Shown here: in pieces, positions 1-7,161 of the stretch | Numbering within the stretch: the stretch's first letter is position 1 | How the letters are laid out: every line of letters starts with the position of its first letter | Origin: Staphylococcus saprophyticus subsp. saprophyticus ATCC 15305 = NCTC 7292 | GTDB taxonomy: Bacteria; Bacillota; Bacilli; Staphylococcales; Staphylococcaceae | Assembly (NCBI RefSeq): GCF_000010125.1 | Contig: NC_007350.1 | Coordinates: 1,984,001-2,048,000, forward strand | Length of the DNA stretch: 64,000 nt | Direction of reading: 5' to 3' | Program-made: the position numbers and the translations under genes | The notes under the pieces: model-generated | Database searches by the model: none | What the model saw: only the letters and a program-made list of their open reading frames with translations | What the model was told of the DNA's origin: nothing

Positions 1-8
1 CCTCCTTT
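1..8 (-). promoter_or_regulatory. ribosome binding site of the next gene (probably gapA)
   Basis: On the minus strand the last bases of the window read AAAGGAGG, a perfect Shine-Dalgarno. It lies 25 bases after the cggR stop codon, so a co-transcribed gene starts just beyond the left edge. In Firmicutes this position after cggR is gapA (glyceraldehyde-3-phosphate dehydrogenase). The gene itself is not in the window. Confidence 0.6.
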
Positions 9-21
9 AAAAATGATATTT

Positions 22-41
22 AAAAAGTGTAATCACTTTTT
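22..41 (-). promoter_or_regulatory. stem-loop at the cggR/gapA junction
   Basis: A perfect 8-bp stem (AAAAAGTG / CACTTTTT) with a 4-base loop covers the cggR stop codon and ends 13 bases before the next gene's Shine-Dalgarno. In B. subtilis the cggR-gapA mRNA is cleaved near a stem-loop in this position, so that gapA mRNA is stabilised relative to cggR. A similar processing role here is inference. It could also act as a weak terminator. Confidence 0.5.
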
Positions 42-1061
42 ATTACTGTTATTTACGATTGCACTTGCTGCACCTTCGTCTGTAATTAATACAGTGTTTT
101 TTGGAGCAATAGAAAGGTAAGCTTTAATTGCTTCTCCTTTAGATTTACCCCCAGCTACAGCAAATATAAACTTTTTCGATTCAAGGTCTTCTAATTGTAG
201 TCCAATTGTTTTCACTTTATGGACGATATCGCCTTGATCATCGAAATAATATCCAAATGCTTCTCCCGAGGCATTGTGATGTTGAAGTTTTTCTATAACT
301 TCGTTTGGTGATTGACGTCTTCGCGCCATCTTCAGCGCATCACCAATGCCGTGGATTGTAATATTGGATTCTCTAATTTTTTCTAGGGTGTGGATAACTG
401 AAGGCTCTAACATAAGTGTATTGTATGTTGTTTCACTCACATTATCTGGGACATATAATGTCGTATAATCACCATTCGTTTGTTGTGCCATACTCGCTGC
501 AATGGTATTTGCTTGATATACAACATTTTCACCCAGTCCGCCTCTTGCCGGAACAAAGAAAACATCATGTGGCTGTTTATGCATTGCCTCACTCACGTAG
601 GCCATCGTAGACCCACCAGTGACTGCTACAATGGCATGATCATAAAGAACATCTTCAACCAACTGTCCTGCCTGTCGTGAAAGTTCAATTTTTACTGCTT
701 TATCAGTTTCAGAATCACCTGGTATCACATAGACGTCTTTAATGTCATATTGTTCCTTAATCAACTGTGAAAGATGATGGTCATCAGAAAAAACATTAAA
801 ATAACTATTTAGCTGACGAACAGTTGCTTTACCTTCTTCAGTGATTTCCATGCCTGTTGGCTTAACCTTGATTAGTTCTTGTTGTTTCAATGTGTCTGTT
901 TCGGAACGTAATACACGTTCAGTTAAATCCATATATTCACTTAAACTACGTCTACCTACGGGTTGGTGCTTAGCAATAGTAGTGAGAATTGAAAAACGTC
1001 GATACATTTTTTCAACAAGTTCTGGCACAAGTTTTTGTTGAACTTTTATCAAATCATTCAC
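33..1061 (-). CDS. cggR: central glycolytic genes repressor CggR (GapR)
   Basis: Transcriptional repressor of the SorC/DeoR-like family that controls the gapA operon and senses fructose-1,6-bisphosphate. The N-terminal 80 residues form the winged helix-turn-helix (VGRRSLSEYMDLTERVLR). The remainder is the sugar-phosphate-binding domain with the G-rich segment PARGGLGENVVYQANT. I chose GTG at 1061, giving 342 residues (MNDLIKVQQKL...), because GGAGGAGG lies six to nine bases upstream; an in-frame ATG at 1082 would place this Shine-Dalgarno inside the coding region. A promoter and an operator-like site lie directly upstream, consistent with autoregulation. The gene is followed by the binding site of the next gene, expected to be gapA. 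Confidence 0.93.
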   Translation of the reverse strand: MNDLIKVQQKLVPELVEKMYRRFSILTTIAKHQPVGRRSLSEYMDLTERVLRSETDTLKQQELIKVKPTGMEITEEGKATVRQLNSYFNVFSDDHHLSQLIKEQYDIKDVYVIPGDSETDKAVKIELSRQAGQLVEDVLYDHAIVAVTGGSTMAYVSEAMHKQPHDVFFVPARGGLGENVVYQANTIAASMAQQTNGDYTTLYVPDNVSETTYNTLMLEPSVIHTLEKIRESNITIHGIGDALKMARRRQSPNEVIEKLQHHNASGEAFGYYFDDQGDIVHKVKTIGLQLEDLESKKFIFAVAGGKSKGEAIKAYLSIAPKNTVLITDEGAASAIVNNSNKK

Positions 1062-1111
1062 TACTATCCTCCTCCGTTTCATTATAAAGGGTCAAGTTCC
1101 AACCATAGGTT

Positions 1112-1135
1112 GACTTTTTACGTCCCTAGCAGGAC
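1112..1135 (-). promoter_or_regulatory. putative CggR operator
   Basis: On the minus strand, between promoter and cggR start, there is GGGACGTAAAAAGTC preceded by GTCCTGCTA. The B. subtilis CggR operator contains repeats of the form GGGAC-N6-TGTC / GGGACNTTTTTTGTC, so this matches the half-site arrangement. It lies about 30-50 bases downstream of the -10, as in the roadblock-type repression known for CggR. The assignment is from remembered consensus. Confidence 0.6.
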
Positions 1136-1162
1136 AAAAAAATATAACCTCTTATATTTGCA

Positions 1163-1191
1163 ATAATACTACTATCGATTTGAAATTGCAA
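1163..1191 (-). promoter_or_regulatory. sigma-A promoter of cggR
   Basis: Minus strand: -35 TTGCAA at 1191-1186, 17-bp spacer, -10 TATTAT at 1168-1163. It is followed by the CggR operator-like site and the cggR gene. Confidence 0.6.
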
Positions 1192-1438
1192 GAGAAATAC
1201 ACTTCTCTTAATTTTTACTTATTACCTTTATATATTCTATCGTTCCTCTAAAATGTCTTGCATTGTTATATTACCCGATTAATCATTTACTAATCATAAA
1301 TCATTATATTTTCCGATTCTTAAAAATAAGTAAGCATCCACTTATGATAGCGGCTTAAATACACTTGTAGAATCATTGCTTCCATTATCTTTAATCTATA
1401 AAATAAAAGTATAGATTATTCAATTGGGAGGAAAATAC

Positions 1439-1666
1439 ATGTCACAGAACGATCATCCAGAAGTCATTGATCCAAACGATCGACGTTATAAAGATGAAGA
1501 TTATTTCAAAAATCCTAAACAACCAGATTATTCGCATTCAAATCAAACATTTCACTATTCTAAAAACATAGGATGTGGCTGTGGACCTTTTGGTTGTCTT
1601 AGCGGTTGTATCACACTCATACTATTATCCTCACTCATTACTTTCTTATTAAATTTCTTATTTTAG
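1439..1666 (+). CDS. small membrane protein, unknown function
   Basis: A 75-residue protein. Start ATG at 1439 is chosen because GGGAGG lies eight bases upstream. The N-terminal half is polar (DHPEVIDPNDRRYKDEDYF) and is followed by a glycine/cysteine cluster (GCGCGPFGCLSGC, about residues 46-58) leading into one hydrophobic helix at the C-terminus. The Gly/Cys knot before a membrane helix resembles the membrane entry of the protein at 22,782 (GCGSGCGC), a recurrent feature of small staphylococcal membrane proteins. Monocistronic. Function not recognised. Confidence 0.7.
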   Translation: MSQNDHPEVIDPNDRRYKDEDYFKNPKQPDYSHSNQTFHYSKNIGCGCGPFGCLSGCITLILLSSLITFLLNFLF

Positions 1667-1721
1667 TCTGTGTGCTTAAATACTATAAAACAAACCGTAT
1701 AACAGGTGTTTTTAACGCTAT

Positions 1722-1772
1722 AAAAATAGGACCTTGAAATCATATGATTAACATCGATTTCGCAGTCCTATT
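1722..1772 (-). terminator. terminator of the low-complexity membrane protein gene
   Basis: On the minus strand the stem AATAGGAC / GTCCTATT encloses a second short pairing (GAAATC / GATTTC) and is followed by a TTTTTAT run. It lies 8 bases after the stop codon of the leftward gene at 1780-2427. Confidence 0.65.
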
Positions 1773-1779
1773 AAATATA

Positions 1780-2427
1780 TTAGTCATCTTCTGAAGATGA
1801 ATCGCTTGAGCGTTCATTGGTACTTGAACTATTATTGTTGCTTTGTGCTGATCTTTCTTGTGTATTATTTTGAGAACTTCTTTGTTGAGTTGATGGTTCT
1901 GGTTTTTTCTCTTCAGTCGATGGTTCAGATGTTTTTTCTTCCGTTGAAGGTTCAGATGTTTTCTCTTCAGTTGTTTTTTCTTCTGTTGAAGGCTCACGTG
2001 TTTTTTCTTCAGTAGAACGTTCTTCAGTTGTTCTTTCTTCTGTGGTAGCTTCTTTCGTTTTTTCAGGTGATTTTTCTTCTGTTGTACGACGCTCAGTCGT
2101 TGCTGGCTGTTGTGTTTGCTGCGTCTGTTGCGTTTGCTGTGTTTGTTGTTGCGTTTGAACTGTTTGCTGCGTTTGTTGTGTTTGTTGAGACTCTTGTGTA
2201 GATTTCTCTTTATCTTTTTTGTCTTTTTCTTCTTTTGTCTTCTGTTTTTCTTTCTTATCTTTTTCTTCTTGTTTCTGATCTGCTAAACGTTCATTCGCTT
2301 TGTTTGAATGATCTACAAATGCAAAAATAGCAAAAATTAATCCACCTACTAATAATAATACGATTAATCCACTTACAATTTTCGCAAAACCACTCATTTT
2401 CTTGTTGTTCGGATTATGGTTTGGCAT
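1780..2427 (-). CDS. low-complexity Gln/Thr/Glu/Ser-rich membrane protein
   Basis: A 215-residue protein. Residues 1-12 are polar, about 13-36 form one transmembrane helix (IVSGLIVLLLVGGLIFAIFAF), and the rest is an unordered hydrophilic tail expected outside the cell. The tail has three parts: a Lys/Glu-rich charged segment, a run of QQT repeats (about residues 78-108), and repeats of the type TEEKTSEPS (about 115-180), ending in Ser/Asn/Asp. GAGGGGAG four bases before ATG supports the start. There is no LPXTG motif, so it is a membrane-anchored protein with a disordered stalk, not a sortase substrate. The repeats are nearly identical at DNA level and could vary in number between strains. 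Function unknown. Confidence 0.75.
   Translation of the reverse strand: MPNHNPNNKKMSGFAKIVSGLIVLLLVGGLIFAIFAFVDHSNKANERLADQKQEEKDKKEKQKTKEEKDKKDKEKSTQESQQTQQTQQTVQTQQQTQQTQQTQQTQQPATTERRTTEEKSPEKTKEATTEERTTEERSTEEKTREPSTEEKTTEEKTSEPSTEEKTSEPSTEEKKPEPSTQQRSSQNNTQERSAQSNNNSSSTNERSSDSSSEDD
1870..2110 (-). repeat. in-frame tandem repeats encoding TEEK(T)SEPS units
   Basis: Within the low-complexity protein gene, copies of a T/C-rich plus-strand unit (forms of TCTTCAGTTGAAGGTTCAGA) recur with small changes. They correspond to the repeated peptide TEEKTSEPS and shorter TEERS variants. Adjacent DNA from 2110 to 2195 repeats the codons for QQT. Such repeats commonly change copy number by slippage. 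Confidence 0.6.
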
Positions 2428-2718
2428 ATGCTCCCCTCACTTCAATTTATATCATAACATTTGTTTTCATTTATGCGCATGCTTTCAATAACAAATGTAT
2501 ATTTTACACTATTTCATTTATTAATTAAACTCATTAACTATTTTTTAACCTAGATGTTATCTTAACGACATATGTATAGTAAAATACATATATAACTTAA
2601 AATTTAATACTATAGTTTAATATTAATCTATAGTAATCTTCGTTTTCAATACTTTTGTAATTTTTTATTATTAATATGAATAAGCTATAACATTAATATA
2701 ACAGGATGTGTTCTAAAA

Positions 2719-2910
2719 TTGAAAAAGCATGATCCATTTGATGAATTAGAGGAGCAAAAATCATCTCAAAAAAGAGGTCTACGTCAAATTATGATCGATA
2801 ACGATCATTACGAATCAAAAGACCGAGATAAAAAGCGATTCCCCTTATTTATGATGATTATTATTTTGTTATTCATAGCCACTGGAATAATTTCTATACT
2901 TACTTTATAG
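2719..2910 (+). CDS. small membrane protein, unknown function
   Basis: A 63-residue protein starting with TTG at 2719, with AGGATG about ten bases upstream. The first 42 residues are highly charged (HDPFDELEEQKSSQKRG, DNDHYESKDRDKK). The last 20 form a single hydrophobic helix (FPLFMMIIILLFIATGIISIL), so it is probably tail-anchored. No homologue recognised. The TTG start lowers confidence slightly, but the amino-acid composition is that of a real small membrane protein. Confidence 0.55.
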   Translation: MKKHDPFDELEEQKSSQKRGLRQIMIDNDHYESKDRDKKRFPLFMMIIILLFIATGIISILTL

Positions 2911-3280
2911 GGCATAACGACCTTCATATCCTTATAAAATGTTTTGACTTAAATGTAAAAAGATAGTTACACAAAGCAAATTGCGTTAACATATAAATAT
3001 AGGCCTATACGCAATGCGTACAGGCCACTACTAAAGGGAGTCAAAATTTCACCTTCGTTAGTATATTATGGGGTATACTCGAAATAATTAAGAGATGATT
3101 AATTAATATCGAAGGTATCTCAATTATAAAATGAATGCTCTTTATTTTAAATAGTTCTTAATACGAGTAAATGACATATTATTGAACAAACAATGAAAAA
3201 ATTATGACCTTCAAATGTGATTCGATTGATTCACTCTAATCATTCCAACATTAGGCATTACTAAATTATGAGGTGATAAA
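2911..3280. other. intergenic region with one strong hairpin
   Basis: About 370 bases without a gene. It holds a strong imperfect palindrome at 3002-3026 (GGCCT-TACGCA / TGCGTA-AGGCC with one mismatch, almost no loop), followed by an AT-rich stretch and then the Shine-Dalgarno GAGGTG of the epimerase-like gene. The hairpin has no T-run on either strand, so it is not a classical terminator. A small RNA is possible but unsupported. Confidence 0.4.
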
Positions 3281-4177
3281 ATGAAACATTATTTAATTAC
3301 AGGTGGTACAGGTATGATAGGATCGCAATTAGTTAAAGCTATCATACAAAGTGATGCGCATATAACGATTTTAACTAGACAGGATATGACTTCATCACAC
3401 CCTAAGATTTCCTACGTCAATTGGTCTCAACCAAATTGGGAAAATGAAATACCTGATATCGATATCGTCATTAACCTTGCAGGTGCTAGTTTAAATAAAC
3501 GATGGACTAAATCCTATAAACAAACCATTATGCTTAGTCGTATACAAGCTACACAAGCTTTATTCGAATTATTTCAAAATCGTAAACATAAACCAGAAGT
3601 ATTATTCAATGCGAGTGCTGTTGGTTACTATAAACCAGACTTATATCGTACGTATACTGAATTATATAAAACACTTCCTTTTGATTTTTTATCGGAAGTC
3701 GTATATCAATGGGAAAGAATGGCTCGCCAATTTGAAACGCTTGGTACGCGTGTCGTTATTGGTCGGTTTGGAATGGTCTTGTCTAATGATGGCGGCGCAC
3801 TACCAATGATGAAATTGCCTTATGACTTTTATCTTGGTGGAAAATTAGGTTCAGGAAGACAATGGTATTCTTGGATTCATATAGATGATTTAGTGAGAGC
3901 CTTGCTCCATACTATCAATACAGAAAGTGCACGAGGTGTATTTAACTTTACTGCACCGATTGTAGAACATCAAAACATGTTTGGGTATACACTTGCACGC
4001 GTTTCTCATCGCCCTCATCATACATGGGTCCCATCGTTAGCCATTAGGTTAGCTTTAGGTCAAATGTCGACTGTTGTGCTCGATACACAAAAAGTAATAC
4101 CTAATAAATTACAAGCAACCCATTTCAAATTTAAATATCCTGATTTAAAAATCGCACTCGAAGATTTAGTACATTAA
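3281..4177 (+). CDS. TIGR01777-type NAD(P)-dependent epimerase/SDR protein
   Basis: A 298-residue member of the atypical SDR family (YfcH/SulA-like, TIGR01777) found next to clpP in staphylococci. The Rossmann fold shows the dinucleotide-binding motif GGTGMIGS at residues 8-15, then [12 protein letters not shown] (about 69-80), SAVGYY (about 114-119) and the family-typical IGRFGMVLS. The C-terminal part is the DUF1731-like domain with W-x-P ([17 protein letters not shown]). The substrate is unknown in this family. Good Shine-Dalgarno GAGGTG precedes ATG. A small membrane gene follows after 23 bases, likely in the same transcript. Confidence 0.88.
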   Translation: MKHYLITGGTGMIGSQLVKAIIQSDAHITILTRQDMTSSHPKISYVNWSQPNWENEIPDIDIVINLAGASLNKRWTKSYKQTIMLSRIQATQALFELFQNRKHKPEVLFNASAVGYYKPDLYRTYTELYKTLPFDFLSEVVYQWERMARQFETLGTRVVIGRFGMVLSNDGGALPMMKLPYDFYLGGKLGSGRQWYSWIHIDDLVRALLHTINTESARGVFNFTAPIVEHQNMFGYTLARVSHRPHHTWVPSLAIRLALGQMSTVVLDTQKVIPNKLQATHFKFKYPDLKIALEDLVH

Positions 4178-4200
4178 GTGAATAGGAAGCGAAATGAATC

Positions 4201-4404
4201 ATGAAGACAGATCGTTTAACACATGCCTTATTATTTATCGCTGGATTGTTATTATTAATTAATGGTATCTGTGCTTTTGAACAAAATTTAACTATGCTAT
4301 TTATATCATCAATATTGGTGATAAGTGGTATCTGTGTAACATTTGTAGCCATTAAATTAATTTGGCGCAACTATCGTAGACTTAAAGTTAATAACAATTC
4401 ATAA
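4201..4404 (+). CDS. small two-helix membrane protein
   Basis: A 67-residue protein, probably translated with the upstream epimerase-like gene. Two hydrophobic segments (ALLFIAGLLLLINGICAF, about residues 9-26; LTMLFISSILVISGICVTFVAIKLIW, about 30-55) are joined by a tight turn and followed by a basic tail (RNYRRLKVNNNS). Shine-Dalgarno-like AGGAAGCG lies upstream. No function recognised. Confidence 0.6.
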   Translation: MKTDRLTHALLFIAGLLLLINGICAFEQNLTMLFISSILVISGICVTFVAIKLIWRNYRRLKVNNNS

Positions 4405-4420
4405 TGTGAGATAAATAGAA

Positions 4421-4456
4421 AAGCCAAGCTACTGATTATGTAGCTTGGCTTTTTTA
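4421..4456. terminator. bidirectional terminator between the epimerase operon and clpP
   Basis: An 11-bp perfect stem (AAGCCAAGCTA / TAGCTTGGCTT) with a 9-base loop and a T-run on the plus side and A-run on the other side. It sits between convergent genes and probably serves both. Confidence 0.85.
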
Positions 4457-4469
4457 ATGAAATTAAATC

Positions 4470-5054
4470 TTATGATTCTGGTACCATAACTTGGTCAACA
4501 AGACCATAGTCTTTAGCTTCTTCAGCTGATAAGAAATTATCACGATCTGTATCTTGCTCAATTTTTTCAATTGATTGACCAGTACGTTCAGCTAAAATTT
4601 GGTTTAATTTAGCACGTGTTTTAAGAATATGATTAGCAGCAATTTCAATTTCAGTCGCTTGTCCTTGCGCGCCACCTAATGGTTGGTGAATCATTACTTC
4701 AGCGTTTGGTAATGCAAAACGTTTACCTTTTGCACCTGCTGCAAGTAGGAATGACCCCATTGATGCAGCCATACCGATACAAATTGTTTGTACATCTGGT
4801 TTGATGTGTTGGATTGTATCGTAAATAGCGAAACCAGCAGTTACACTACCACCTGGTGAATTGATATAAAGATAGATATCTTTTTCTGCATCTTGTGCTT
4901 GTAAGAATAATAATTGAGAAACAATAGAGTTTGCTACATTATCATCGATTTGAGAACCTAACATTATAATACGGTCTTTTAATAAACGTGAGTAAATGTC
5001 ATATGCACGTTCCCCACGGTTTGTTGTTTCAATTACTGTAGGTATTAAATTCAT
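4470..5054 (-). CDS. clpP: ATP-dependent Clp protease proteolytic subunit ClpP
   Basis: A 194-residue serine peptidase that forms the tetradecameric chamber used with ClpX and ClpC for regulated proteolysis. The catalytic triad is visible: Ser98 in GMAASMGS, His123 in MIHQPLGG and Asp172 in DTDRDNF. The length is that of staphylococcal ClpP. The C-terminal third differs from S. aureus at several positions. AAGGAGG lies ten bases before ATG. A CtsR operator overlaps the promoter. Monocistronic, with tRNA-Arg divergent upstream. Confidence 0.98.
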   Translation of the reverse strand: MNLIPTVIETTNRGERAYDIYSRLLKDRIIMLGSQIDDNVANSIVSQLLFLQAQDAEKDIYLYINSPGGSVTAGFAIYDTIQHIKPDVQTICIGMAASMGSFLLAAGAKGKRFALPNAEVMIHQPLGGAQGQATEIEIAANHILKTRAKLNQILAERTGQSIEKIEQDTDRDNFLSAEEAKDYGLVDQVMVPES

Positions 5055-5088
5055 TAATATTGCCTCCTTATTTCTAACTGATAAACTT

Positions 5089-5118
5089 ATTTTAACCTAA
5101 AAGTCAAACATGGTCAAA
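5089..5118 (-). promoter_or_regulatory. clpP promoter with overlapping CtsR operator
   Basis: Minus strand: -35 TTGACC at 5117-5112, 17-bp spacer, -10 TAAAAT at 5094-5089. On the plus strand 5102-5118 reads AGTCAAA-CAT-GGTCAAA, which matches the CtsR consensus of two RGTCAAA heptads three bases apart. The repressor site covers the -35 element, so clpP belongs to the heat-shock (class III) regulon. Confidence 0.85.
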
Positions 5119-5159
5119 AAATAACGCTCAAAAATTTTATGAAAGTTGAATTATTCTTA

Positions 5160-5188
5160 TTGACCGTTTTCGTTAAGATTTGTACACT
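5160..5188 (+). promoter_or_regulatory. tRNA-Arg promoter
   Basis: Plus strand: -35 TTGACC (5160-5165), 17-bp spacer, -10 TACACT (5183-5188), about 20 bases before the mature tRNA 5' end. Confidence 0.55.
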
Positions 5189-5207
5189 TATATTAATGCG
5201 TCTTTAC

Positions 5208-5279
5208 CCCCTCGTAGTGTAATGGATAACACGTAAGATTCCGGTTCTTAAGATAGGGGTTCGATTCCCTTCGAGGGGA
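5208..5279 (+). tRNA. tRNA-Arg (anticodon CCG)
   Basis: A 72-base cloverleaf: acceptor stem CCCCTCG/CGAGGGG with discriminator A, D-stem GTGT/ACAC, anticodon stem TAAGA/TCTTA with loop TTCCGGT (anticodon CCG), and T-arm GGGG-TTCGATT-CCCT. No CCA is encoded. Its 3' 13 bases are the left copy of the island attachment repeat, so integration leaves the tRNA intact. Confidence 0.95.
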
Positions 5280-5288
5280 TTAATAAGT
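5267..5288. repeat. attL of the island
   Basis: CCCTTCGAGGGGATTAATAA followed by GT. It overlaps the last 13 bases of tRNA-Arg and matches attR at 22301-22322 with one difference (T at 5280 versus C at 22314). Confidence 0.9.
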
Positions 5289-5507
5289 TATTTTCTCATT
5301 TTCACCCGATATCACTAGTTGTCAAAACACTTGTGGTGTCGGTATTTTTATATTTTATAGTATCATTCGTTTTGATGCGTTTTGAATTTCGCGCCCCCAT
5401 TTAGTCCCCATTATAAAATCAATTGTTTTGTAAATACTTCTCTCATTATGCACGAACTTTAATTATTAAAACCAATATATTTCTTAACTTCTGCATAGTT
5501 TTCTGTA
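5289..5507. other. left island end, non-coding
   Basis: About 220 bases. AGTCCCCA at 5403-5410 also occurs twice near the right end (22232-22239 and 22243-22250), so these may be integrase arm-binding sites. From 5459 to 5507 lies the out-of-frame remnant of the adenylyltransferase C-terminus. Confidence 0.45.
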
Positions 5508-6293
5508 TCATAATTTACATTTCTTACTGACCATTACTGCAGCATACTCAAACATTTCAGTCATTTTATATAATGCTTCTTTTATTTCATTAGTATTTAA
5601 ATGAGGATAAGTGGAAGTCAATTCACTATTTTTATTAGATCCTAAATAATTAGGCAAGTATTTAAAGCTCTTACCAAAATTAACTTGAAAATCAAATTTA
5701 TAACCTTTATCCCATGCAAGCATTAAAAGTAGCATTCTTCTACATATATTCAAATGATCTATTGAATAAAGCAACTCATTTCTCCATATACCTTTCATTA
5801 CATAGGTAGAAACCCAATAGTACTCATTTATACATTCATCAAACAATTTCTGATATGGCTTACTTATCCAATAACTTGCTTCACTAACACTATTGTTTTT
5901 TGGTAACAAATTATCTTTATCAAGAAGTACTTTTATTAATTTATCTTCTGCCAAATATTCAGATAATTTATTTTTCGATAATAATGTTAAGTCTATTCGA
6001 TTGTAATCATCAAATAGCATTAATATTGGATAACGTTCTTCTAATTCAGATGGATATAAATCTTGCGCTTCTGGAAACTGTGTTATTATTCTATTTCCAA
6101 ACTGATTTATCCATTCCAAATCAGCAATTATATCTTCTAAATTTTCAACAATGTAGACAATATCAAAATCCTGATGTATATCGGGTTGAATTTTTACATT
6201 AACCCTAGACCCATTCATACATACTGCTTTTATATTTTTATCTTGTTTAGCAATATTAAGAATTAAGTTCAACATTTCTTTTTCTGTTCTCAT
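5508..6293 (-). CDS. aminoglycoside 6-adenylyltransferase-like (AadE/AadK family), tail frameshifted
   Basis: Nucleotidyltransferase of the ANT(6)/AadK family (streptomycin adenylylation). Family landmarks: MRTEKEM at the start, GSRVN (about 28-32), HQDFDIVYIV with the metal-binding Asp pair, LMLFDDYNRIDLTL and STYVMKGIWRNELLYSIDHLN. Start ATG at 6293 follows GTGAGGTG. The protein is 261 residues, shorter than the 280-300 of the family. After VSKKCKL the frame stops, but one frame over the DNA continues down to 5459 as NYDTENYAEVKKYIGFNN, which fits the family's C-terminus. So a small indel near 5510-5518 removes about 18 final residues. Whether activity remains is unknown. The sequence is divergent from the well-known aadE alleles. 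Confidence 0.8.
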   Translation of the reverse strand: MRTEKEMLNLILNIAKQDKNIKAVCMNGSRVNVKIQPDIHQDFDIVYIVENLEDIIADLEWINQFGNRIITQFPEAQDLYPSELEERYPILMLFDDYNRIDLTLLSKNKLSEYLAEDKLIKVLLDKDNLLPKNNSVSEASYWISKPYQKLFDECINEYYWVSTYVMKGIWRNELLYSIDHLNICRRMLLLMLAWDKGYKFDFQVNFGKSFKYLPNYLGSNKNSELTSTYPHLNTNEIKEALYKMTEMFEYAAVMVSKKCKL

Positions 6294-6636
6294 TAGACAC
6301 CTCACTAAATGACAATACTTTTATAAGCAACTTTTTAAATTTCGAACAATACCTGCTAGTCTTTTTTGGATAACAGTAAGTGGTCATTTTTGACCGTGTA
6401 CATTGGTTGCTCTTTTTTGAGAAACCTAACCTCATACTCATTTTTGAGTAATAGCACATAAACTTTTTTGTGTGTGGACTTTTTACACACCTATTTTTGA
6501 GTACATACTTTTGGTTAAACATTTTTGATTAACATCACGCATCTATCTTAAAAGATTACACCAAAATTACCAAATCTATTTAATTATCTCTCTGACATTC
6601 GCTCTGTGTTGCATCGAGTAGTGAATTAACGTATAA
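6294..6636. other. non-coding leader with a family of short hairpins
   Basis: About 340 bases between the adenylyltransferase start and the GNAT pseudogene. The centre (6361-6533) is a series of small inverted repeats with T-rich loops, described separately. The open frame that crosses it has no Shine-Dalgarno and an unnatural Lys/Cys/Ser composition, so I do not regard it as a gene. Confidence 0.55.
6361..6533. repeat. cluster of hairpins with conserved TTTTT(G) loops
   Basis: Perfect examples: GGTCA-tttt-TGACC (6382-6395) and TACTCA-tttt-TGAGTA (6435-6450). Looser ones: CTC-tttttt-GAG (6410-6421), CACA...TGTG (6455-6473), GTGTG...CACAC (6470-6490) and GTTAA...TTAAC (6514-6533). T-tracts start at about 6362, 6387, 6413, 6440, 6463, 6480, 6494, 6509 and 6522. 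Stems differ while the loop is the same. Confidence 0.65.
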
Positions 6637-7161
6637 CTATACGTTTGATTGCTGATATTCGCTTTTTAAAATACTCATATGAATATCGGTTTCATACTTC
6701 CCATTAATATAAGCTCCTTCTCTTTCTTCACCCTCAACTTTAAATCCCACATTTTCATATGATTTAATAGCTCTTTCATTATACGCAAGTACCTTCAAAT
6801 ATACTCTGTGAAGTTTTAATTCGGAAAAACCGAAGTTTAATATTGCATTTGAAACCTTTGTTCCAATTCCTTTATTCCAATATTTTGGATTGAATATACC
6901 AATCGCAAACTTTGCTTTATGATTTTCATCGTCTATGGTTAATCTAACTTGTCCAATAAACTTTCCTTCATATTCAATAGCCTATTCATAAGGGCTAGTC
7001 TTTATCTCATTAACTAATAACATTGCTTTATCTAATGATTTTGCTTTATTTATATTCATTTCAGTACCATACATTTCCAACAGTTCCTCATCAAAAGGAA
7101 TTTCAACATATTCTTTCGCATCTTTATCTACTGCATCCCTTAACTTTATTTTGTCATTCAC
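6637..7161 (-). pseudogene. GNAT (RimJ/RimL-type) N-acetyltransferase with internal stop
   Basis: Read from GTG at 7161, the 174-codon frame gives a complete GNAT protein: VNDKIKLRDAVDKDAKEYV at the N-terminus, then FIGQVRLTIDD, FNPKYWNKGIGTKVSNAIL (the acetyl-CoA loop, with GIGT in the place of the Q/RxxGxG/A motif), HRVYLKVLAYNERAIKSYENVGF and EGAYINGKYETDIHMSIL. One in-frame TAG at 6984-6982 breaks it after SPYE; the family usually has Trp here (TGG to TAG is one base). The GTG overlaps the fosB stop by 8 bases, so it was translationally coupled to fosB. No other damage is visible, so the mutation is recent or a sequence error. Substrate unknown. Confidence 0.8.

Larger units (their letters stand above)
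1082..1438. other. intergenic region, cggR leader to small membrane gene
   Basis: About 355 bases without a gene. The left half holds the cggR promoter and operator (described separately). In the right half (1200-1420) I see only AT-rich DNA that presumably carries the promoter of the rightward small gene at 1439. No convincing RNA structure was found. Confidence 0.5.

Noticed and set aside
1740-1997. Basic minus-strand frame (QQKKKQLKRKHLNLQRKKK...)
   Set aside because: It is a shifted reading of the TEEKTSEPS repeats of the real gene in another frame.
6256-6522. 88-codon minus-strand frame over the hairpin cluster
   Set aside because: No Shine-Dalgarno, unnatural Lys/Cys/Ser content caused by the T-rich hairpins, and it overlaps the true start of the adenylyltransferase gene.
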